Of a stretch of DNA of 64,000 bases, positions 54,898 through 64,000 are shown piece after piece. Location: positions 638,001 to 702,000 of the forward strand of contig JAWQEG010000623.1 of the NCBI GenBank assembly GCA_033782935.1. Direction: 5' to 3'. The notes beneath the pieces are model-generated. The model had not been told where the DNA came from. It made no database searches and saw only the letters and a program-made list of their open reading frames with translations. Source of the stretch: Petrolisthes cinctipes. Taxonomy: Eukaryota > Arthropoda > Malacostraca > Decapoda > Porcellanidae. The translations under genes were made by a program, and so were the position numbers. Numbering within the stretch: the stretch's first letter is position 1; each line of letters opens with the position of its first letter.

Positions 54898-56545
54898 ACT
54901 TTGGGCATCTAAAATATCGATTTTCAGCATGTTTTGGGCATGTATTTTGAAAATACTCTAACACGGAGTAGGCATGTACAGATCGCTTCTGGGACCCCTA
55001 AATATCGAATTTTCGGGTATTTTGAGCTTGAATTTGAGATTTAAACGAGTACAGAAGATGCATGCACATATCGACTTTTGGGCACCTAAAATATCGATTT
55101 TGAGCATGTTTTGAGCCTATATTTTGAAAACATTCTAGCACTGAGTAGGCATGTACAGATCGCTTCTGGAACCCCTAAATATCGAATTTTCGGGTGTTTT
55201 GGACCTGAATTTGAGATATCGCCTTTACGCACCAAAAATATCGATTTTTAGCATGTTTTGAGACTATATTTTGAAAATATTCTAGCACTGAGTAGGCATG
55301 TATAGATCGCTTCTGGGACCCCTAAATTTCGAATTTTCGGGTGTTTCGAGCTTAAATTTGAGATATAAACGAGTTCAGAGATGCATGCACATATCGACTT
55401 TTGGGCACCTAAAATATCGATTTTGAGCATGTTTTGAGCCTATATTTTGAAAACATTCTAGCACTGAGTAGGCATGTACAGATCGCTTTTGGGACCCAAA
55501 AATATCGAATTTTCCGGTGTTTAGGGCCAGAATTTGAGATATAAACGGTTACAGAAGATGCATGCACATATCGACTTTTGGGCACCTAAAAGATCGATTT
55601 TCAGTATGTTTTTGGCCAGTATTTTGAAAATACTCTAACACGGATTAGGCATGTACAGATCGCTTCTGGGACCCCTAAATATCGAATTTTCGGGTGTTTT
55701 GAGCTTGAATTTGAGATATAAACGAGTACAGAAGATGCATGCACATATCGACTTTGGGCATCTAAAATATCGATTTTCAGCATGTTTTGGGCATGCATTT
55801 TGAAAATACTCTAACACGGAGTAGGCATGTACAGATCGATTCTGGGACCCCTAAATATCGAATTTTCGGGTGTTTTGAGCTTGAATTTGAGATTTAAACG
55901 AGTACAGAAGATGCATGCACATATCGACTTTTGGGCACCTAAAATATCGATTTTGAGCATGTTTTGAGCCTATATTTTGAAAACATTCTAGCACTGAGTA
56001 GGCATGTACAGATCGCTTCTGGAACCCCTAAATATCGAATTTTCGGGTGTTTTGGACCTGAATTTGAGATATCCCCTTTACGCACCAAAAATATCTATTT
56101 TTAGCATGTTTTGAGACTATATTTTGAAAATATTCTAGCACTGAGTAGGCATGTACAGATCGCTTCTGGGGCCCCTAAATTTCGAATTTTCGGGTGTTTC
56201 GAGCTTAAATTTGAGATATAAACGAGTTCAGAGATGCATGCACATATCGACTTTTGGGCACCTAAAATATCGATTTTGAGCATGTTTTGAGCCTGTATTT
56301 TGAAAACATTCTAGCACTGAGTAGGCATGTACAGATCGCTTCTGGGACCCAAAAATATCGAATTTTCCGGTGTTTAGGGCCATAATTTGAGATATAAACG
56401 GGTAAAGAAGATGCATGCACATATCGACTTTTGGGCACCTAAAAGATCGATTTTCAGTATGTTTTTGGCCTGTATTTTGAAAATACTCTAACACGGAGTA
56501 GGCATGTACAGATCTCTTCTGAGACCCCTAAATATCAAATTTTCG
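54898..56545. repeat. 853-bp (5-monomer) tandem duplication
   Basis: The gagatttaaacgagt variant at 55,036 recurs at 55,889, and the gagttcagagatgcatgc monomer recurs at the same 853-bp distance. The second copy diverges from about 56,545. The unit contains one 147-bp monomer (55,092 and 55,945). Confidence 0.87.
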
Positions 56546-56592
56546 GGTGTTTTGGGCCTTAATTTTAGATATCGACTTTTTGGCACCTAAAA

Positions 56593-56915
56593 TATCGATT
56601 TTTAGCATGTTTTTAGCCTATATTTTTAAAAATATTCTAGCACTGAGTAGGCATGTACAAATTGCTTCTGGGACCCCAAAATATAGAATTTTCGGGTGTT
56701 TTGAGCCTGAATTTGAGATATAAACGGGTACTGAAGATATCGACTTTTTGGCATGTTTTTAGCCTATATTTTGAAAATATTCTGGCACTGAGTAGGCATG
56801 TACAGATTGCTTCTGGGACCCCAAAATATTGAATTTTCGGGTGTTTGGGGCCTGAATTTGAGATATAAACGGGTACTGAAGATGTATGCACATATCGACT
56901 TTTGGGCACCTAAAA
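56593..56915 (+). repeat. Rearranged monomer pair with small internal deletions
   Basis: The two boxes are 323 bp apart, about 30 bp short of two monomers. The sequence gaagatatcgactttttggc runs directly into atgtttttagcc, so a tatcgatttt box has been lost, apparently between two GCA sequences. Confidence 0.75.
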
Positions 56916-57062
56916 CATCGATTTTGAGCATGTTTTGGGCCTGTATTTTGTAAATACTCTAACACGGAGTAGGCATGTACAGATCGCTTCTGGGACCCCA
57001 ATATATCGAATTTTCGGGTGTTTTGGGCCTGAATTTGAGATATCGCCTTTACGCACCTAAAA

Positions 57063-57150
57063 TATCGATTTTTAGCATGTTTTGAGCCTATATTTTGAAA
57101 ATATTCTAGCACTGAGTAGGCATGTACAGATCGCTTCTTGGACCCCAAAA
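57063..57150 (+). repeat. First 88-bp half-unit of the monomer
   Basis: Half-unit 1 begins tatcgatttttagcatg and ends just before the second tatcg box. In the consensus it matches half-unit 2 at 60 of 88 positions with no gap. Matches cluster at the start (tatcga), in tgttttgagcct at the same offset, and near the end, where atgtacagatcgcttctggg pairs with atgcacatatcgactttggg. It contains the class-defining variable stretch and the most conserved block of the monomer. Confidence 0.8.
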
Positions 57151-57239
57151 TATCGAATTTTCGGGTGTTTTGAGCCTGAATTTGAGATATAAACGAGTAC
57201 AGAAGATGCATGCACATATCGACTTTTGGGCACCTAAAA
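57151..57239 (+). repeat. Second half-unit of the monomer (88 bp, 89 bp here)
   Basis: Half-unit 2 begins tatcgaattttcggg and ends at cacctaaaa, directly before the next monomer. It carries gagatataaacgggtac (cgag in this copy) and atgcatgcac. It is the part removed in the 97-bp truncated monomers, and it contains the 29 bp lost in the 147-bp monomers. The exact 88-bp offset is also seen in left-domain monomers, for example 41,891 and 41,979. Confidence 0.8.
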
Positions 57240-57416
57240 TATCGATTTTGAGCATGTTTTGAGCCTATATTTTGAAAACATTCTAGCACTGAGTAGGCAT
57301 GTACAGATCGCTTCTGGGACCCCAAAATATCGAATTTTCGGGTGTTTTGAGCCTGAATTTGAGATATAAACGAGTATAGAAGATGCATGCACATATCGAC
57401 TTTTGGGCACCTAAAA

Positions 57417-57563
57417 GATCGATTTTCAGTATGTTTTTGGCCTGTATTTTGAAAATACTCTAACACGGAGTAGGCATGTACAGACCGATTCTGGGACCCC
57501 TAAATATCGAATTTTCGGGTGTTTTGGGCCTTAATTTGAGATATCACCTTTACGCACCTAAAA
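57417..57563 (+). repeat. 147-bp short monomer, right-domain example
   Basis: Boxes 147 bp apart, with gagatatcacctttacgcacc. Others start at 55,092, 55,945, 56,916, 58,067, 58,391, 59,393, 59,893, 60,216, 62,394, 63,151 and 63,799. A 148-bp relative with gagatatcgactttttggca starts at 54,119, 54,591, 57,919, 58,892, 61,219 and 62,827. All lack the CENP-B-box-like motif. Confidence 0.9.
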
Positions 57564-57860
57564 TATCGATTTTTAGCATATTTTGAGCCTATATTTTGAA
57601 AATGTTCTAGCAATGAGTAGTCATGTACAGATCGCTTCTGGGAACCCAAAATATCGAATTTTCGGGTGTTTTGAGCCTGAATTTGAGATATAAACGAGTA
57701 CAGAAGATTCATGCACATATCGACTTTTGGGCACCTAAAATATCGATTTTTAGCATGTTTTGAGCCTATATTTTGAAAACATTCTAGCACTGAGTAGGCA
57801 TGTACAGATCGCCCTCTGGGACCCCAAAATATCGAATTTTCGGGTGTTTTGAGCCTGAAT

Positions 57861-57877
57861 TTGAGATATAAACGGGT
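57861..57877 (+). other. Degenerate CENP-B-box-like 17-mer, one example of a motif found in most monomers
   Basis: The stretch ttgagatataaacgggt aligned with the mammalian CENP-B box core (nTTCGnnnnAnnCGGGn) matches 7 of the 9 fixed bases: the A and the whole CGGG are present, while TTCG is TGAG. The motif lies in half-unit 2 of most long monomers. The 147-bp monomers lack it, and many right-domain copies have CGAG instead of CGGG. The resemblance may be chance; protein binding is not shown. Confidence 0.3.
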
Positions 57878-58599
57878 ACATAAGATGCATGCACATATCG
57901 ACTTTTGGGCACCTAAAAGATCGATTTTCAGTATGTTTTTGGCCTGTATTTTGAAAATACTCTAACACGGAGTAGGCATGTACAGATCGCTTCTGGGACC
58001 CCTAAATATCGAATTTTCGGGTGTTTTGGGCCTTAATTTGAGATATCGACTTTTTGGCACCTAAAATGTCGATTTTGAGCATGATTTGAGCCTATATTTT
58101 GAAAACATTCTAGCACTGAGTGGGCATGTACAGATCACTTCTGGGACCCCTAAATATCGAATTTTCGGGTGTTTTGGGCCTGAATTTGAGATGTCGCTTA
58201 TACGCACCTAAAATATCGATTTTTAGCATGTTTTGAGCCTATATTTTGAAAATATTCTAGCACTGAGTAGGCATGTACAGATCGCTTCTGGGAGCCCTTA
58301 ATATCGAATTTTCGGGTGTTTTGAGCTTGAATTTGAGATATAAATGAGTACATAAGATGCATGCACATATCGACTTTTGGGCACCTAAAATATCGATTTT
58401 GAGCATGTTTTGAGCCTATATTTTGAAAACATTCTAGCACTGAGTAGGCATGTACAGATCGTTTCTGGGACCCCTAAATATCGTATTTTCGGGTGTTTTG
58501 GGCCTGAATTTGAGATATCGCCTTTACGCACCTAAAATATCGATTTTTAGCATGTTTTGAGCCTATATTTTGAAAATATTCTAATACTGAGTAGGCATG

Positions 58600-61085
58600 T
58601 ACAGATCGCTTCTGGGACCCCTAAATATCGAATTTTCGGGTGTTTTGAGCATGAATTTGAGATATAAACGAGTACAGAAGATGCATGCACATATCGACTT
58701 TTGGGCACCTAAAATATCGATTTTGAGCATGTTTTGAGCCTATATTTTGAAAACATTCTAGCACTGAGTAGGCATGTACAGATCGCTTCTGGGACCCAAA
58801 AATATCGAATTTTCGGGTGTTTAGGGCCAGAATTTGAGATATAAACGGGTACAGAATATGCATGCACATATCGACTTTTGGGCACCTTAAAGATCGATTT
58901 TCAGTATGTTTTTGGCCTGTATTTTGAAAATACTCTAACACGGAGTAGGCATGTACAGATCGCTTCTGGGACCCCTAAATATCGAATTTTCGGGTGTTTT
59001 GGGCCTTAATGTAAGATATCGACTTTTTGGCACCTAAAATATCGATTTTTAGCATGTTTTGAGCCTATATTTTGAAAATATTCTAGCACTGAGTAGGCAT
59101 GTACAGATTGCTTCTGGGACCCCAAAATATTGAATTTTCGGGTGTTTAGGGCCAGAATTTGAGATATAAACGGGTACAGAAGATACATGCACATATTGAC
59201 TTTGGGCATCTAAAATATCGATTTTCAGCATGTTTTGGGCATGTATTTTGAAAATACTCTAACACGGAGTAGGCATGTACAGATCGCTTATGGGACCCCA
59301 AAATATCGAATTTTCGGGTGTTTTGAGCCTGAATTTGAGATATAAACGGGTACTGAAGATGCATGCACATATCGACTTTTGGGCACCTAAAACGTCTATT
59401 TTGAGCATGTTTTGGGCCTGTATTTTGAAAATACTCTAACACGGAGTAGGCATGTACAGATCGTTTCTGGGACCCCATAATATCAAATTTTAGGGTGTTT
59501 TGTGACTGAATTTCAGATATTGCCTTTACGCACCTAAAATATCGATTTTTAGCATGTTTTGAGCCTATATTTTGAAAATATTCTAGCACTGAGTAGGCAT
59601 GTACAGATCGCTTCTGGGACCCCAAAATATCGAATTTTATGGTGTTTTGAGCCTGAATTTGAGATATAAACGAGTACAGAAGATGCATGCACATATCGAC
59701 TTTTGGGCACCTAAAATATCGATTTTGAGCATGTTTTGAGCCTATATTTTGAAAACATTCTAGCACTGATTAGGCATGTACAGATCGCTTCTGGGACCCC
59801 AAAATATCGAATTTTCGGGTGTTTTGAGCCTGAATTTGAGATATAAACGAGTATAGAAGATGCACACACATATTGACTTTGGGCAACTAAAAGATAGATT
59901 TTCAGCATGGTATAGGCCCGAATTTTGAAAATACTCTAACACGGAGTAGGCATGTACAGATCGCTTCTGGGACCCCAAAATATCGAATTTTCGGGTGTTT
60001 TGGGCCTGAATTTGAGATATCGCCTTTACGCACCTAAAATATCGATTTTTAGCATGTTTTTAGCCTATATTTTGAAAATGTTCTAGCACTGAGTAGGCAT
60101 GTACAGATTGCTTCTGGGACCCCTAAATATTGAATTTTCGGGTGTTTTGAGCCTGAATTTGAGATATAAACGGGTACAGAAGATACATGCACATATTGAC
60201 TTTCTGCATCTAAATTATCGATTTTCAGCATGTTTTTGGCCTGTATTTTGTAAATACTCTAACACGGAGTAGGCATGTACAGATCGCTTCTGGGACCCCA
60301 TAATATCGAATTTTCGGGTGTTTTGGGACTGAATTTTAGATGTTGATTATACACACCTAAAATATCGATTTTTAGCATGTTTTGAGCCTATATTTTGAAA
60401 ATATTCTAGCACTGAGTAGGCATGTACAGATCGCTTCTGGGACCCCTAAATATCGAATTTTCGGGTGTTTTGAGCTTGAATTTGAGATATAAACGAGTAC
60501 AGAAGATGCATGCACATATCGACTTTTGGGCACCTAAAATATCGATTTTGAGCATGTTTTGAGCCTATATTTTGAAAACATTCTAGCACTGAGTAGGCAT
60601 GTACAGATCGCTTCTGGGACCCAAAAATATCGAATTTTCGGGTGTTTAGGGCCAGAATTTGAGATATAAACGGGAACAGAATATGCATGCACATATCGAC
60701 TTTTGGGCACCTAAAAGATCGATTTTCAGTATGTTCTTGGCCTGTATTTTGAAAAAAAATTTAACACGGAGTAGGCATGTACAGATCGCTACTGGGACCC
60801 CAAAATATCAAATTTTCGGGTGTTTTGGGCCTTAATGTGAGATATCGACTTTTTGGCACCTAAAATATCGATTTTTAGCATGTTTTGAGCCAATATTTTG
60901 AAAATATTCTAGCACTGAGTAGGCATGTACAGATTGCTTCTGGGACCCCAGAATACTGAATTTTCGGGTGTTTAGGGCCAGAATTTGAGATATAAACGGG
61001 TACAGAAGATACATGCACATATTGACTTTGGGCATCTAAAATATCGATTTTCAGCATGTTTTGGGCATGTATTTTGAAAACATTA
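58600..61085. repeat. About 1826-bp spaced repetition (11 monomers)
   Basis: The segment 58,600-59,260 recurs at about 60,425-61,085, 1,825-1,826 bp on. The box at 59,040 matches that at 60,866, and monomer lengths between them sum to 1,826 (176, 177, 147, 177, 176, 147, 176, 147, 177, 177, 149). The one-base change arises in gaaaaaaaattt near 60,755. Confidence 0.78.
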
Positions 61086-62217
61086 TAGCACTGAGTAGGC
61101 ATGTACAGCTCACTTATGGGACCCCATAATATCGAATTTTCGGGTGTTTTGAGCCTGAATTTGAGATATAAACGGGTACAGAAGATGCATGCACATATCG
61201 ACTTTTGGGCACCTAAAAGATCGATTTTCAGTATGTTTTTGGCCTGTATTTTGAAAATACTCTAGCACGGAGTAGGCATGTACATATCGCTTCTGGGACC
61301 CCTAAATATCGAAGTTTCGGGTGTTTTGAGACTGAATTTGAGATATCGACTTTTTGGCACCTAAAATATCGATTTTTAGCATGTTTTTAGCCTATATTTT
61401 GAAAATATTCTAGCACTAAGTAGGCATGTACAGATTGCTTCTGGGACCCCAAAATATTGAATTTTCGGGTGTTTTGAGCCTGAATTTGAGATATAAACGG
61501 GTACAGAAGATACATGCACATATTGACTTTGGACATCTAAATTATCGATTTTCAGCATGTTTTGGGACTGTATTTTGAAAATACTCTAACACGGAGTAGG
61601 CATGTACAGATCGCTTCTGGGACCCCAAATTATCGAATTTTCGGGTGTTTTGAGCCTGAATTTGAGATATAAACGGGTACTGAAAATGCATGCACATATC
61701 GACTTTTGGACACCTAAAACATCGATTTGAGCATGTTTTGTGCCTGTATCTTAAAAATACTCTAACACGGAGTAGGCATGTACAGATCGCTTCTGGGACC
61801 CCAAAATATCGAACTTTCGGGTGTTTTGGCCTGAATTTGAGATATCGCCTTTACGCACCTAAAATATCGATTTTTAGCATGTTTTTAGCCTATATTTTGA
61901 AAATATTCTAGCACTAAGTAGGCATGGACAGAACGCTTATGGGACCTCAAAATATCGAATTTTCGGGTGTTTTGAGCCTGAATTTGAGATATAAACGAGT
62001 ATAGAAGATGCATACCCATATTGACTTTGGGCTCCAAAAATATTGATTTTCAGCATGCTTTGGGCCTGAATTTTGAAAATGCTCTAACACGGAGTAGGCA
62101 TGTACAGATTGCTTCTAGGACTCCAAAATATCGAATTTTCGGGTGTTTAGGGCCAGAATTTGAGATATAAACGGGTACAGAAGATGCAAGCACATATCGA
62201 CTTTTGGGCACCTAAAA

Positions 62218-63846
62218 TATCGATTTTCAGTATGTTTTTGGCCTGTATTTTGAAAATACTCTAACACGGAGTAGGCTTGTACAGATTGCTTCTGGGACAC
62301 CAAAATATCGAATTTTCGGGTGTTTTGAGCCTGAATTTGAGATATAAAGGAGTATAGAAGATGCATACACATATTGACTTTGGGCACCAAAAATATCGAT
62401 TTTCAGCATGTTTTGGGCCTGAATTTTGAAAATACTCTAACACGGAGTAGGCATGTACAGATCGTTTCTGGGACCCCAAAATATCGAATTTTCGGGTGTT
62501 TTGGGCCTGAATTTGAGATATCGCCTTTACGCACCTAAAATATCGATTTTTACCATGTTTTGAGCCTATATTTTGAAAATATTCTAGCACTGAGTAGGCA
62601 TGTACAGATCGATTCTGGGACCCCAAAATATCGAATTTTCAGGGGTTTTGAGCTTGAATTTGAGATATAAACGAGTACAGAAGATGGATGCACATATCGA
62701 CTTTTGGGCACCTAAAATATCGATTTTGAGCATGTTTTGAGCCTATATTTTGAAAACATTCTACCACTGAGTAGGCATGTACAGATCGCTTCTGGGACCC
62801 AAAAATATCGAATTGGGCACCTAAAAGATCGATTTTCAGTATGTTTTTGGCCTGTATTTTGAAAATACTCTAACACGGAGTAGGCATGTACAGATCGCTT
62901 CTGGGACCCCTAAATATCGAATTTTCGGGTGTTTTGGGCCTTAATTTGAGATATCGACTTTTTGGCACCTAAAATATCGATTTTTAGCATGTTTTTAGCC
63001 TGTATTTTGAAAATACTCTAACACGGAGTAGGCATGTACAGATTGCTTCTGGGACCCCAAAATATTGAATTTTCGGGTTTTTATGGCCTTAATTTGAGAT
63101 ATAAACGGGTACAGAAGATACATGCACATTTTGACGTTGGGTATCTAAATTATCGATTTTGAGCATGTTTTGACCCTATATTTTGAAAACATTCTAGCAC
63201 TGAGTAGGCATGTAGAGATCGCTTCTGGGACCCCAAAATAACGAATTTTCGGGTGTTTTGTGCCTGAATCTGAGATATCGCCTTTACGCACCTAAAATAT
63301 CGATTTTTAGCATGTTTTGAGCCTATATTTTGAAAATATTCTAGCACTGAGTAGGCATGTACAGATTGCTTCTGGGACCCCAAAATATCGAATTTTCGGG
63401 TGTTTAGGGCTAGAATTTGAGATATAAACGGGTACAGAAGATGCATGCACATATCGACTTTTGGGCACCTAAAAGATCGAATTTCAGTATGTTTTTGGCC
63501 TGTATTTTGAAAATACTCTAACACGGAGTAGGCATGTACAGATCCCTTCTGGGACCCCTAAATATCGAATTTTCGATTGTTTTGGGACTGAATTTGAGAT
63601 ATCGACTTTTGGGCACCTAAAAGATCGAATTTCAGTATGTTTTTGGCCTGTATTTTGAAAATACTCTAACACGGAGTAGGCATGTACAGATTGCTTCTGG
63701 GACACCAAAATATCGAATTTTCGGGTGTTTTGAGCCTGAATTTGAGATATAAAGGAGTATAGAAGATGCATACACATATTGACTTTGGGCACCTAAAACA
63801 TCGATTTTGAGCATGTTTTGGGCCTTTTTTTTAAAAATACTCCAAC
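62218..63846. repeat. About 1406-bp spaced repetition near the right end
   Basis: The monomer at about 62,218-62,440, with tttgagatataaaggagtat and gcttctgggacacc, recurs about 1,406 bp later at about 63,624-63,846. These are the only places I saw ataaaggagtatag in the window. Between them lie mixed 147/148- and 176/177-bp monomers. Confidence 0.7.
62718..62826 (+). repeat. 109-bp truncated monomer, different junction
   Basis: Boxes at 62,718 and 62,827 are 109 bp apart. The sequence tatcgaatt runs straight into gggcacctaaaag, so most of half-unit 2 is gone but its end remains. The junction differs from that of the 97-bp form, so it is an independent deletion, seen once. Confidence 0.88.
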
Positions 63847-64000
63847 ACGGAGTAGGCATATACAGATCGCTTCTGGGACCCCAAAATATCGAATTTTCGG
63901 GTGTTTTGAGCCTGAATTTGAGATATCGACTTTACGCACCTAAAATATCGATTTTTAGCATGTTTTGAGCCTATATTTTAAAATTATTCTAGCACTGAGT

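Larger units (their letters stand above)
57063..57239 (+). repeat. Representative monomer (177-bp form)
   Basis: This copy is close to the consensus and shows the monomer layout. The tatcgatttt box opens it, followed by a T-rich part, the class-defining stretch tctagcactgag, the strongly conserved gtaggcatgtacagatcg, the second tatcg box exactly 88 bp after the first, tttgagatataaacg, a palindromic atgcatgcac stretch, and the end block cttttgggcacctaaaa. The extra T in 'cttttggg' makes it 177 bp; left-domain copies with 'ctttggg' are 176 bp. The plus strand is used only as the reference orientation; no transcription is implied. Confidence 0.9.
1..64000. repeat. Satellite DNA array, about 176-bp monomer, spans the whole window
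   Basis: Every part of the window can be laid into the same monomer, recognised by tatcgatttt, then gtaggcatgtacagatcg about 50 bp later, then tatcgaattttcggg at +88, then gagatataaacgggtac. Spacing between successive tatcgatttt boxes is 176 bp in the left three quarters (for example 41,891 to 42,067) and 176, 177 or 147/148 bp at the right end. A hand count of a consensus monomer gives 68 G+C of 176 (about 39%). All copies run the same way, and I saw no inverted segment, unique sequence, transposon, rRNA, tRNA or telomere repeat. Continuous satellite of this kind is known from eukaryotic centromeric and pericentromeric heterochromatin; that location is inferred here. The family is not one I recognise. 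Confidence 0.97.
53700..64000. repeat. Right-hand satellite domain: 176/177-bp and 147/148-bp monomers interspersed
   Basis: From here on, gacccctaaatatcg or gaccccaaaatatcg replaces gacacaaaaatatcg, and cttttgggcacc (177 bp) or gtgtttagggccagaattt is common. The ttttagcaaggag and tctaagaaggag classes disappear. Box spacings read from 56,916 are 147, 177, 177, 147, 177, 178, 148, 147, 177, 147, 177, 177, 148 and so on, so roughly every third monomer is short. A frequent order is two tctagcactgag copies and one tctaacacggag copy. Monomers look more alike here than in the left domain. Confidence 0.88.

Noticed and set aside
57841..57960. Budding-yeast-type replication origin consensus in the minus strand of gagatataaacggg
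   Set aside because: The match is incomplete (about 9 of 11 positions), and such matches are expected by chance in AT-rich DNA; nothing ties this organism to that consensus.
1..64000. More than 200 open frames of 60-235 codons, mostly on the minus strand, as protein genes
   Set aside because: They are translations of the same satellite monomer in its three minus-strand frames (and a few plus frames). They restart at every repeat, have no consistent start context or gene structure, and vary as the DNA repeat varies.
53700..64000. Right-hand domain as a separate, unrelated satellite family
   Set aside because: All landmarks (both tatcg boxes, gtaggcatgtacagatcg, gagatataaac) are shared in the same order, so it is a subfamily of the same satellite.

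Overview
The whole 64 kb window is one uninterrupted array of head-to-tail satellite DNA. I find no gene, RNA gene, transposon or unique-sequence island in it, and the array runs off both ends. The basic monomer is about 176 bp, about 39% GC, roughly 360-370 copies, all in the same orientation. Landmarks shared by nearly every copy are the box tatcgatttt (with a ClaI-type ATCGAT core), the block gtaggcatgtacagatcg, the block tatcgaattttcggg and the block gagatataaacgggtac. This organisation points to nuclear heterochromatin of a eukaryote. A centromeric or pericentromeric location is the natural guess, because the monomer is nucleosome-sized, multi-kb higher-order duplications are present and nothing interrupts the array. 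I do not recognise the family and cannot name the lineage.

The 176-bp monomer is itself an old head-to-tail dimer: its two 88-bp halves align without a gap at 60 of 88 positions (consensus, counted by hand). Monomers fall into classes set by a variable stretch about 40-55 bp after the tatcgatttt box: 'tctagcactgag', 'tctaacacggag', 'tctaagaaggag', 'ttttagcaaggag' and 'tctagcaaagag'. A 97-bp truncated monomer, close to one half-unit, recurs about ten times.

Layout. From 1 to about 50.7 kb, 176-bp monomers of all classes are arranged as a patchwork of local tandem duplications of very different sizes: 625, 880, 1408 (twice), 3441, 2460, 1938 and about 878 bp. Dispersed copies of the same segments lie 9.4, 15.0-15.35 and 42.667 kb apart. 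From about 48.0 to 54.0 kb there is a 2973-bp tandem duplication whose unit straddles a change in monomer type. From about 53.7 kb to the end a different domain takes over. It uses only two main classes, 'gggacccc' instead of 'gggacac', 176/177-bp long monomers, and a 147/148-bp short monomer (29-bp internal deletion) about every third copy. Its local duplications are 472, 853, about 1826 and about 1406 bp.

Many short open frames exist, mostly on the minus strand, because the minus strand of the monomer carries few stops in any frame. They are by-products of the repeat and are not annotated as genes. Block edges below are accurate to a few tens of bases unless an exact register is stated.
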